Shown here: positions 1 through 5,518 of the stretch, one piece after another
Numbering within the stretch: the stretch's first letter is position 1
How the letters are laid out: the number at the start of each line of letters is the position of its first letter
Assembly (NCBI GenBank): GCA_003560455.1
Contig: PWIL01000004.1
Coordinates: 1-5,518 of the forward strand
DNA from: Mollicutes bacterium
GTDB taxonomy: Bacteria; Bacillota_I; Bacilli_A; RF39; UBA660
Direction of reading: 5' to 3'
DNA: 5,518 bases
Notes under the pieces: model-generated
The model's database searches: none
Seen by the model: the letters and a program-made list of their open reading frames with translations, nothing else
Told to the model about the DNA's origin: nothing
Position numbers and translations under genes: made by a program

Positions 1-536
1 ACAATCCTGTGTGGCAACAACTGGAAATGAGTATTATGCAACAGGAGGTTCAGGTTAAAATAAGACAAAGTGATAATATGCCCAGGGTATCGGCTCAGAT
101 ATGGGCAGGTTACGAATTTGGTCTGGAGCAATTTTCATTTATTGACAACCGGAGATATTTTGCCGGGCTAACAGCCTCTATGCCCATATTTGATGGCAGG
201 ATGAATCAGGCCCGTGTGCGCCAGGCCCGGGCGCAGCTGGAAAGTATTGAGTGGACGCAGGAAAATTTCCGGAAATCATTGGGAGCAGAACTGGAAAATC
301 TTTACAGGCGCCTTGAAGAAAGCCGCAACCAGGTTAATATTCAGGAGCAAAGCGTTGAACAGGGCCGGCAAAGCTACCGCCTGGCTATGATAGAGTACCA
401 GGCAGGGCGTCGTTCAAACACTGATTTACTGGATATTCAGCAAGCATTAATAAAGAGTGAATTACAGCTGAATGAGGCAACCGTAAATTACAATTTATCA
501 CGATCAAGATTACTTTATGTTCTCGGAATTCTTTAA
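1..536 (+). CDS. TolC-like outer-membrane efflux factor (OEP family), C-terminal part
   Basis: This is the 3' part of a gene that begins before the window; the open frame continues to the left edge (codons from position 3 read N-P-V-W-Q-Q-L), so the GTG at 9 is an internal valine, not a start. About 177 residues remain, roughly the second of the two repeats of a TolC-type outer-membrane factor. Visible family hallmarks are an N-P-x-W-x-x-L helix start, a beta-strand stretch ending in YFAGLTASMPIFDG (the family's 'GL.. PiFdG' signature), a long Q/E/R-rich coiled-coil helix pair with ARVRQARAQLE, and the closing YQAGRRSNTDLLDIQQAL segment followed by a helix ending LLYVLGIL. In the family, three copies form an outer-membrane barrel with a periplasmic alpha-tunnel that docks on the adaptor. 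The stop is 14 bases before the adaptor gene, so the three genes are very likely one transcript. The signal peptide or lipobox and the first repeat lie outside the window. Confidence 0.93.
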   Translation, partial: NPVWQQLEMSIMQQEVQVKIRQSDNMPRVSAQIWAGYEFGLEQFSFIDNRRYFAGLTASMPIFDGRMNQARVRQARAQLESIEWTQENFRKSLGAELENLYRRLEESRNQVNIQEQSVEQGRQSYRLAMIEYQAGRRSNTDLLDIQQALIKSELQLNEATVNYNLSRSRLLYVLGIL

Positions 537-550
537 AAAATAATAATTCA

Positions 551-1609
551 ATGGATATGTACAAAAAAATCCTTTTTAACGGCCTGGGTTTAAGTCTGAT
601 TTTTCTTTTTTCCTGCGGAAGTTCGAACCCTGAAACATCCCAGGCTCAGGGCCAACCCCAGTCGCGGCCTGCCACATTGGTAAAAACCCAGGTAGTTCAA
701 CTTCATGATTTGAGTGAAATTCTTGAATTACCGGGAACTCTTGAACCTGAAAATATTGCCAATGTGCTCTCCACAACAGAAGGTAAGATTACCCGCATGG
801 ATGCACGGCAAGGCGATAAAGTGTCTGAAGGACAGGTGCTGGCCATGCTCAGTCCTTTACTTCGCGAAGATATTATCAATGCAGCACGACTGAATTTACT
901 GGAAAAAGAACAGGCAGTGGAACAGAAGCCAGGTGATAATACTCTGAATCAGGACCTGCAGCAGGCCCGTTCCGACTATGAATTTGCCCTGAGACAATAT
1001 CGGGAGATACCGGTAATTGCTCCGGTCAACGGCATCATTTCCGACCGTTGGGTGGATATGGGCGACATGGTACCAGCACGACATAAAATGTTTGAAATTC
1101 AAAGCAATAGTCAATTGTTGGTAAAAGTACCTGTTTCTGAATTGGATATACGAAAACTTCAGGTAGGGCAAAATGTAAGGGTTACTTCCGATGCGTGTCC
1201 TGAGCAGATTTTTCGGGGCAGTATTCAGCGCATCTATCCGCAGGTGGACCGGCAAAGCCGCAATGCCACTGTGGAGGTGCTTGTACCTAACCCATGCCCA
1301 CAGCTTCGCTCGGGCATGTTTGTAAGAGCATCTTTTACCACCCGTACCATCAATAATGCTGTTGCCATCCCGGTATCAGCACTTCTGGAAAGGGGTCAGC
1401 AACGTATGGTTTTTATTGTTGAAGACCAACATGCCGAACAGGTGACCGTGGAAACGGGACTCGAAACCGGTGGCCTGGTGGAAATAGTAAATGGACTCCA
1501 GGCCGGACAACACCTGGTGGTTGAAGGGCAGGAGCAATTACAATCTGGCCGGCAGGTAAGAATACAACAACCTTCAGGTTCTGCCAGTAGAGAAGGAGGT
1601 CAGGAATGA
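551..1609 (+). CDS. RND efflux periplasmic adaptor (membrane fusion protein, HlyD/AcrA type), lipoprotein
   Basis: A 352-residue adaptor that would link the inner-membrane permease to the TolC-like channel. The N-terminus is a lipoprotein signal: K5-K6, a hydrophobic core, then L-F-S-C with the lipidated cysteine at C22. Residues after C22 (GSSNPE) lack an obvious acidic surface-export signal, so periplasm-facing anchoring is inferred. Domain order: a lipoyl-like half at about 65-100 (EGKITRMDARQGDKVSEGQVLA), a short coiled-coil hairpin at about 101-150, the second lipoyl half at about 153-185 (APVNGIISDRWVDMGDMV), a beta-barrel at about 188-262 (ending in RSGMFVRA), and a membrane-proximal domain at about 265-340 (AIPVSALLERG, VETGLETGGLVEIVNGLQAGQ). 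Two cysteines, C216 and C249, fall in the beta-barrel, each followed by proline. ATG 551 has no Shine-Dalgarno, only an A/T-rich leader; ATG 557 two codons later is an equally possible start. The stop overlaps the permease start by 4 bases. Confidence 0.95.
   Translation: MDMYKKILFNGLGLSLIFLFSCGSSNPETSQAQGQPQSRPATLVKTQVVQLHDLSEILELPGTLEPENIANVLSTTEGKITRMDARQGDKVSEGQVLAMLSPLLREDIINAARLNLLEKEQAVEQKPGDNTLNQDLQQARSDYEFALRQYREIPVIAPVNGIISDRWVDMGDMVPARHKMFEIQSNSQLLVKVPVSELDIRKLQVGQNVRVTSDACPEQIFRGSIQRIYPQVDRQSRNATVEVLVPNPCPQLRSGMFVRASFTTRTINNAVAIPVSALLERGQQRMVFIVEDQHAEQVTVETGLETGGLVEIVNGLQAGQHLVVEGQEQLQSGRQVRIQQPSGSASREGGQE
1593..1600 (+). promoter_or_regulatory. Perfect Shine-Dalgarno site (AAGGAGGT) for the RND permease
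   Basis: AAGGAGGT lies inside the last codons of the adaptor gene (encoding part of R-E-G-G-Q) and ends 5 bases before the permease ATG at 1606. It is a full match to the usual anti-Shine-Dalgarno tail of 16S rRNA. Together with the 4-base ATGA stop/start overlap it fixes the permease start and suggests coupled translation of adaptor and permease. Such strong sites are uncommon in Bacteroidota, and the other starts in this window have none. Confidence 0.8.
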
Positions 1610-4600
1610 AGTTTACCTCCATAGCAATAAAACGTCCCGTAGCTACTCTTTCATTGATGCTGCTTGCAGCAGTGCTGGGAGTTATAGGATATTTAAGGCT
1701 GCCGGTGGATTTTTTGCCTGAAGTAACCTATCCCATGGTACGTGTGCATATTTACTGGCCAGGGGCAACTCCTGAAGAAATTGCCGACAATATTGCCGAA
1801 CCTGTTGAACAGGTACTTGCAACCGTTGACAATCTTGATTTTCTGGAATCTTCATCTATTGAAGGACAATACACCCTGCGTGTAAATTTTGAATATGGAA
1901 CCGATATTGATGTCGCCTACCAGGATGTAGTGGCAAAAATGGGGCTCGCCACACGGCGCCTGCCCGCTGATGTTGATCCACCCGTAATGTTTAAGGCTGA
2001 CCCTTCGCAATTGCCCATTTCGCAACTTATCATTATGTCGGAAAGCCGCGATCTGATTAACTTACGCACATGGGTTGAAAACATCCTTCAGGATCAGTTT
2101 CTGGCTATCAGGGGTGTTGCGGGAACGGAAGTGCTTGGAGGATTGCGCCGTGAGATAAGGGTTTATCTGAACCCCGACAGAGTTTCAGCTTACAACCTGA
2201 CGTTGGAGCAGGTTATTCGCCGCCTGCGTGATGAAAATATTGAACGTCTGGCCGGTCGTGTTACAGAAGGACATCGGGAGTTTATTCTCCGAACCACGGC
2301 TGAGTTTCGCGATCTGAATGAAATACGCAACCAGGTGGTTTCACTCCCCGGGCAACCGCAAGTGCTTTTAAAAGACCTTGCAAGGGTTGAAGATACCCAC
2401 GAAGACCAGCGCGTGATTACGAGATTTAAAAGTGGACCGGCCATTAAACTCAATATTCTGAAACAGGCTGATGCCAATACTGTAGAAGTGGCTGAAGATG
2501 TACAGAGGCTCATTGAGCAATTGAGGGAAACGGCCCCGGCAGATATTTACTTTGACGTGGTTGAAAATCAGGCCGATTACATTAAGGACTCTATTGCCGG
2601 GGTTACCAATGCTGCCATTGGAGCAGTAATTCTCGTGGTATTGGTAATTTTCCTGTTCCTTGGGCATTGGCGACAGGTGTTGGTTATGCTAATTGCTTTG
2701 CCATTGACCATTTTGTTCAACTTTTTTGTGATGCAGGTCAGCGGGTTCTCCCTGAATATTTTTTCACTGGGAGGACTGGTTGTAGCCATGGGGGTAGTAT
2801 TGGACAACTCCATTGTGGTAATCGAAAACATAACCCGGCGTACACATAAAGCTCAACCCGGACCGGGAGGTACCGCTCTTGATTCCGATGATGTGACCGC
2901 ATCTGCTACATCCCAGGTGGCAATGGCTGTAATAGCAGCTACAATGACTTTCCTTGCATTGTTCTTACCTTTCCTTTTGGTATCAGGTCTTACCACATTA
3001 TTATTCCGCGAATTAATTATTACGATTGCCGGAATAGTTATTATTTCTCTTGTTGTGTCGCTTACGGTTACTCCAACACTGGCCCATTATTTAATGGTTA
3101 AACCGGGAAAAGGGAAGCAGAAAGATAATTTCTTTGATAAAATCATCCTTGGACTAAACCGTCTTTATGCATCTCTGCTGAAAGGTTTATTGAAGTTTCG
3201 GTGGCTCGTAATATTGTTTTTTATCATTCTCATGGGAGGTACCCTGTTTTTTGCACAGCAATTGGGAAGTGAATTTTTGCCCAGCGTGGACGACGGACGT
3301 ATCATGATAAAAACCATACAGCCCACCGGCACATCACTTGCCAAAACCGACAGCCTGCTGGCACGTATTGAAAATGTGGTAACAGATGACCCTTATGTGG
3401 ATAAATACTTTACCCTTTCGGGCGGTCGTGTATGGGGTTTGATAACTTATGAAATTGCCAATGAAGGACAAATTGATATTGAACTGGTGCCCCGAAACCA
3501 AAGGCCTTATTCAACCCGCGAATATGTAGAAATGCTAAGACCCAAAGTTATGCAATATGCCGAACCGGGAGTCAGGCTTATTGTTGTACAGGCCCGGATG
3601 CGCGGAATCCGGCGTACAGGCGATTCTGAGGTAGAGGTAAAAGTGCGGGGGCAGGATATGGAACGGCTCAATGATATTGCCCGGCAAGTAGTGCAGCAAA
3701 TGAATGAAGTGAACGGGCTTACAAATATCCGCATCGGAACCCAGATTAACAAGCCTGAGTATCAGATCCAGATCAACCGCGAGCGTTTGGCTGATATGGG
3801 TATTTCAGCACAAACCATTGCCACAGCCGCCCGCAGCCTGGTTGATGGTACCGTGGCTACCCATATTCGCGAAGCAGGTGAACTGTACAATGTGAGGGTT
3901 ATGCTTCCCGAATCGCGAATACGCAGTCGTCAGGATATCGAAAATATGTATATCGATGTGCCGGGGGGAAATAAAATTCCATTGAGGAATGTTGCCAGGG
4001 TGGAACACCGTTTGGGTCCGGTTGAAGTAGTGCGTGAAAACCAGGTAATGCAAATAGTTGTATCCAGTGATGTTGCCCAGGGAGCAAATATCGGGCAGGT
4101 GGCCCAATCGGTCGAAGAGCAATTAAATGCCTTCGATTTGCCTGAAGGTTACAGCTTCGAACTGGGTGGACAGGTTTACCTGATGCAGGAGAGCCAGAAT
4201 GAAATGACGCAAATTATTCTGTTTGCTTTGTTTTTTGCATTCATTATTCTGGCCATACAGTTCAATTCATTCCGGCAACCGTTTTTAATCTTATTGGGCG
4301 TACCCTTTGCATTTGTAGGTGTAGTTACTGCAATGTTACTGACAGGATACCCCATGGGTGCAACCGTTTTAATCGGTGTAGTGATCATGATTGGTGGTAT
4401 TGCAACGCAGGGTGTGGTGCTTGTTTCATTTGTCAATGAATACCGTGATCGTGGTATGAGTATAAAGGAAGCCATCCTTGAAGGTGCACCTCTTAGGTTG
4501 CGTCCCATTTTAATGACGCAGGCAACTACAGTTTTGGGCCTGCTTCCGCTGGCATTAAATCTTGGAGAGGGTGGAGATATGCTGCAGCCTATGGCTATTG

Positions 4601-4692
4601 CAGTTATAGGCGGTTTGCTGTTTTCGCTGCTGGTAACATTAATGTTGTTGCCTTGTCTGTATTACATTTTTGAGAAAAGAAAAAATGAATGA
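1606..4692 (+). CDS. RND efflux transporter permease subunit (AcrB/MMPL-type, COG0841-like)
   Basis: A full-length 1028-residue inner-membrane pump (AcrB is 1049), expected to be a trimer that exports small molecules using the proton gradient together with the adaptor and outer-membrane factor encoded upstream. Twelve membrane segments are visible: TM1 about 11-30, TM2-6 about 332-490, TM7 about 531-551, TM8-12 about 866-1018. Two large periplasmic porter/docking regions lie between TM1-2 and TM7-8. Family signatures include RLPVDFLPEV (31-40), WPGATPEEIADNIAEPVE (51-68), LGSEFLPSVDDG (553-564), QFNSFRQP (885-892) and RLRPILMTQATTVLGLLPLAL (964-984). In TM4, D400 aligns with AcrB D407, but the D408 position is N401; in TM10 the AcrB K940 position is T934 (with Q935 next), while the R964/R966 region is kept. 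A hydrophilic insert with DSDD sits at about 415-436 after TM4. Substrate is not readable from sequence: drugs, bile salts, lipids or metabolites are all possible. The start is set by the strong upstream Shine-Dalgarno. Confidence 0.96.
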   Translation: MKFTSIAIKRPVATLSLMLLAAVLGVIGYLRLPVDFLPEVTYPMVRVHIYWPGATPEEIADNIAEPVEQVLATVDNLDFLESSSIEGQYTLRVNFEYGTDIDVAYQDVVAKMGLATRRLPADVDPPVMFKADPSQLPISQLIIMSESRDLINLRTWVENILQDQFLAIRGVAGTEVLGGLRREIRVYLNPDRVSAYNLTLEQVIRRLRDENIERLAGRVTEGHREFILRTTAEFRDLNEIRNQVVSLPGQPQVLLKDLARVEDTHEDQRVITRFKSGPAIKLNILKQADANTVEVAEDVQRLIEQLRETAPADIYFDVVENQADYIKDSIAGVTNAAIGAVILVVLVIFLFLGHWRQVLVMLIALPLTILFNFFVMQVSGFSLNIFSLGGLVVAMGVVLDNSIVVIENITRRTHKAQPGPGGTALDSDDVTASATSQVAMAVIAATMTFLALFLPFLLVSGLTTLLFRELIITIAGIVIISLVVSLTVTPTLAHYLMVKPGKGKQKDNFFDKIILGLNRLYASLLKGLLKFRWLVILFFIILMGGTLFFAQQLGSEFLPSVDDGRIMIKTIQPTGTSLAKTDSLLARIENVVTDDPYVDKYFTLSGGRVWGLITYEIANEGQIDIELVPRNQRPYSTREYVEMLRPKVMQYAEPGVRLIVVQARMRGIRRTGDSEVEVKVRGQDMERLNDIARQVVQQMNEVNGLTNIRIGTQINKPEYQIQINRERLADMGISAQTIATAARSLVDGTVATHIREAGELYNVRVMLPESRIRSRQDIENMYIDVPGGNKIPLRNVARVEHRLGPVEVVRENQVMQIVVSSDVAQGANIGQVAQSVEEQLNAFDLPEGYSFELGGQVYLMQESQNEMTQIILFALFFAFIILAIQFNSFRQPFLILLGVPFAFVGVVTAMLLTGYPMGATVLIGVVIMIGGIATQGVVLVSFVNEYRDRGMSIKEAILEGAPLRLRPILMTQATTVLGLLPLALNLGEGGDMLQPMAIAVIGGLLFSLLVTLMLLPCLYYIFEKRKNE

Positions 4693-4757
4693 TCAAAAAC
4701 TAATCAAAACGTTTGTTAATTAGGTGATACTCTTAAGATAAAATGTTATATCAATCG

Positions 4758-4765
4758 TATATTTG
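4758..4765 (+). promoter_or_regulatory. Bacteroidota -7 promoter box (TATATTTG) for the DUF1573 gene
   Basis: TATATTTG matches the Bacteroidota primary-sigma -7 consensus TAnnTTTG exactly. No convincing -33 TTTG box is seen 19-21 bases upstream. Transcription would start a few bases after 4765, around 4769-4773. That is at or beyond the ATG at 4768, so the box favours the ATG at 4798 as the real start and implies that this gene is transcribed apart from the efflux operon. Confidence 0.55.
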
Positions 4766-4797
4766 CGATGAACCAATTATTAATCAAAAAAAAAGCT

Positions 4798-5202
4798 ATG
4801 TTACAAAAGAAAATCTCACTGATCGGTTTAATGCTCATATTTGGAATGAGTTTATTTGCACAGGACAGCAAGGGACCAGAATTTAAATGGGAAGAAGATT
4901 TGTATGATTACGGAACCCTATACCTGGACGATATGCCGGAAACCAAACTGGATATCAAATTCAGCAATACCGGTGATGAACCTCTGGTACTAACCAATGT
5001 AAGAGCTTGTTGCGGAACACGGGTGAGAGAATGGCCCAGGGAGCCCATAATGCCTGGTGAAGAAGGAACGATTAAAATAGAGTTTCGTCTGGCACCCCGA
5101 CCCCACCGGATCAGCAGGTCTGTTATTGCTACTTCCAACGTGGATGGAAATAGCAGCCATATCTTCAGGATCAGGGGAGAAGTTGCACAAAGGGAAGAAT
5201 AA
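4798..5202 (+). CDS. Secreted DUF1573 domain protein
   Basis: A 134-residue exported protein (144 if started at ATG 4768). The 4798 start is preferred because it gives a clean signal peptide (MLQKKISLIGLMLIFGMSLFA, likely cut before QD), has the A-rich leader typical of the phylum directly upstream, and fits the -7 box at 4758-4765. The mature part is a single Ig-like beta-sandwich of the DUF1573 type: F-x-W-x-E-D-L-Y-D-Y-G-T-L (the family's 'fdfG.i' opening), LDIKFSNTGDEPLVLTNV, a cysteine motif, EPIMPGEEGTIKIEF (the 'P..PGe.g.I.v.f' core), RSVIATSN and the closing HIFRIRGEV. The cysteine motif reads A-C-C-G-T (adjacent Cys at codons 5008-5013) where most members have S-C-G-C-T. The molecular role of DUF1573 proteins is not established. 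The gene stands alone between the efflux operon and a terminator; no functional link to the pump is implied. Confidence 0.9.
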   Translation: MLQKKISLIGLMLIFGMSLFAQDSKGPEFKWEEDLYDYGTLYLDDMPETKLDIKFSNTGDEPLVLTNVRACCGTRVREWPREPIMPGEEGTIKIEFRLAPRPHRISRSVIATSNVDGNSSHIFRIRGEVAQREE

Positions 5203-5207
5203 TAGCA

Positions 5208-5226
5208 AACCCTGCTGGAAAGGGTT
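5208..5226 (+). other. Stem-loop after the DUF1573 gene
   Basis: AACCCT (5208-5213) and AGGGTT (5221-5226) form a perfect 6-bp stem with a 7-base loop starting five bases after the stop codon. There is no T-run directly behind it, so alone it is not a classic terminator. It sits just before the second stem-loop and may protect the mRNA 3' end or help termination. Confidence 0.45.
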
Positions 5227-5231
5227 GATCC

Positions 5232-5258
5232 TTTTATTTGGTGACAAATAAAATTTTT
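5232..5258 (+). terminator. Rho-independent-like terminator of the DUF1573 transcript
   Basis: TTTTATTTG (5232-5240) and CAAATAAAA (5245-5253) make a perfect 9-bp stem with a GTGA loop, followed at once by TTTTT (5254-5258). The stem is A/T-rich and so weaker than classic E. coli terminators, but the arrangement of stem, tetraloop and T-run on the + strand 30 bases after a stop codon fits termination of the upstream gene. The T-run is only on the + strand side, so it would not act for a minus-strand transcript. Confidence 0.6.
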
Positions 5259-5278
5259 CATTCAATTCAGAAAGTTTT

Positions 5279-5296
5279 TGACGTAAAATTACGTCA
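5279..5296. promoter_or_regulatory. Perfect 18-bp palindrome, candidate operator
   Basis: TGACGTAA-AA-TTACGTCA has 8-bp perfect arms around a 2-base centre. Its centre lies about 25 bases before the first base of the -7 box at 5313-5320, so roughly -37 to -40 relative to the predicted transcription start, overlapping where a -33 element would be. This is the usual place for a dimeric activator, for example of the Crp/Fnr type, but the regulator cannot be identified from the sequence. A repressor site is also possible. Confidence 0.5.
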
Positions 5297-5312
5297 TTCT
5301 TTATGAGCTTAT

Positions 5313-5320
5313 TATCTTTG
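5313..5320 (+). promoter_or_regulatory. Bacteroidota -7 promoter box (TATCTTTG) for the rhodanese-like gene
   Basis: TATCTTTG is an exact match to TAnnTTTG. Transcription would begin around 5324-5328, giving a leader of about 70-75 bases before ATG 5399. No good -33 TTTG is present at the expected spacing; that position is instead covered by the 18-bp palindrome, which suggests activator dependence. Confidence 0.55.
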
Positions 5321-5351
5321 CAATAATATATAAGTTCATAAAAGTTGATTT

Positions 5352-5368
5352 TGTCTGAAAGTCAGACA
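5352..5368 (+). other. Stem-loop in the leader of the rhodanese-like gene
   Basis: TGTCTGA (5352-5358) and TCAGACA (5362-5368) form a perfect 7-bp inverted repeat with a 3-base spacer (AAG). It lies in the predicted 5' leader, about 25-30 bases after the expected transcription start. It could be an RNA hairpin or a second protein-binding palindrome. The heptamer GTCAGAC of its right arm recurs at 5401-5407, beginning on the last base of the start codon. Confidence 0.4.
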
Positions 5369-5398
5369 TTATCTCACAATAAAACCAATGAAGTCAAT

Positions 5399-5518
5399 AT
5401 GTCAGACCTTTTCAAGAACCACGGAATACAAACCCATGGCATTTTATCTGTCACTCCCCGCGAAACCCATGACCTGGTAAAACAGGGTGCTTATCTTATT
5501 GATCTGCGCGATACCGAT
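5399..5518 (+). CDS. Rhodanese-like domain protein, N-terminal part
   Basis: An open frame from ATG 5399 that runs off the right edge after 40 codons. It begins MSDLFKNHG and continues with ILSVTPRETHDLVKQGAYLIDLRDTD. The pattern S-V-T-P-R-E-x-x-x-L-V-x-x-G-A-Y-L-I-D-L-R-D matches the opening of a rhodanese domain, where a 'is..el..ll..g..liDvR' segment forms the first helix and strand with its conserved Asp-Arg. The catalytic-loop cysteine, which decides whether this is an active sulfurtransferase, lies outside the window. There is no signal peptide, so a cytoplasmic location is likely. The start lacks a Shine-Dalgarno but has an A-rich leader. It has its own -7 box, an upstream palindrome and a leader stem-loop, so it looks like the first gene of a regulated unit. 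Confidence 0.72.
   Translation, partial: MSDLFKNHGIQTHGILSVTPRETHDLVKQGAYLIDLRDTD

Noticed and set aside
9..11. GTG at position 9 as the start of the TolC-like gene.
   Set aside because: The frame is open to the window edge with family-typical N-P-V-W residues, and the protein lacks its whole first half and signal sequence, so the gene is simply cut by the edge.
2190..2513. Open frame of 107 codons on the minus strand inside the permease gene (and similar ones at 896-1255, 3805-4122 and 4176-4508).
   Set aside because: All lie opposite well-supported genes, have no recognisable domain and look like antisense shadows of conserved coding sequence.
4700..4723. Imperfect inverted repeat CTAAT...ATTAG in the gap after the permease gene, considered as the operon terminator.
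   Set aside because: Only 5 clean base pairs with a mismatch-rich interior and no T-run behind it; too weak to call a terminator.
4692..4790. Repeated ATCAAAA words in the gap between the permease and DUF1573 genes.
   Set aside because: Short, A-rich and irregularly spaced; expected by chance in an A/T-rich intergenic region.
5208..5258. The two stem-loops considered as a repeat element or attachment site.
   Set aside because: The two stems share no sequence, nothing mobile is nearby, and their place right after a stop codon is explained by mRNA 3'-end formation.
5388..5480. Short frame from ATG 5388 (30 codons, begins MKSICQTF) overlapping the rhodanese-like start in another frame.
   Set aside because: It stops inside the rhodanese-like gene, has no family resemblance, and the 5399 frame reads a good rhodanese opening. 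A leader peptide cannot be excluded but has no support.

Overview
The window looks like chromosomal DNA from a member of the Bacteroidota. Three things point there: two intergenic regions carry the phylum's characteristic -7 promoter box (TAnnTTTG), starts generally lack Shine-Dalgarno sequences and are preceded by A-rich leaders, and the proteins (lipoprotein RND adaptor, small secreted DUF1573 protein, rhodanese-like protein) have typical Bacteroidota character. I cannot assign it below phylum level from sequence alone.

Layout, all genes on the + strand. Positions 1-4692 hold a tightly packed tripartite RND efflux operon: the C-terminal part of a TolC-like outer-membrane factor (cut by the window edge), a lipoprotein periplasmic adaptor 14 bases downstream, and a full-length inner-membrane RND permease whose ATG overlaps the adaptor stop by 4 bases. 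Together they would form an envelope-spanning, proton-driven exporter. After a 105-base gap with a -7 box comes a separately transcribed DUF1573 secreted protein (4798-5202), followed by two stem-loops, the second ending in a T-run (terminator). The last gene begins at 5399 and runs off the window; its 40 visible residues look like the start of a rhodanese-like domain.

The coding content is mostly ordinary. The most interesting details are: (1) a perfect 18-bp palindrome at 5279-5296 placed where an activator would bind upstream of the -7 box of the rhodanese-like gene, plus a leader stem-loop whose arm sequence recurs over the start codon; (2) a perfect AAGGAGGT Shine-Dalgarno sequence inside the adaptor gene just before the permease start, unusual for this phylum; (3) a permease proton-relay region retaining only one of the AcrB-type charged residues of TM4/TM10; (4) a CCGT motif where most DUF1573 proteins have CGCT; and (5) a pair of extra cysteines in the adaptor. 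I saw no mobile element, CRISPR array, tRNA or rRNA, and nothing that amounts to a clearly new multi-gene system.
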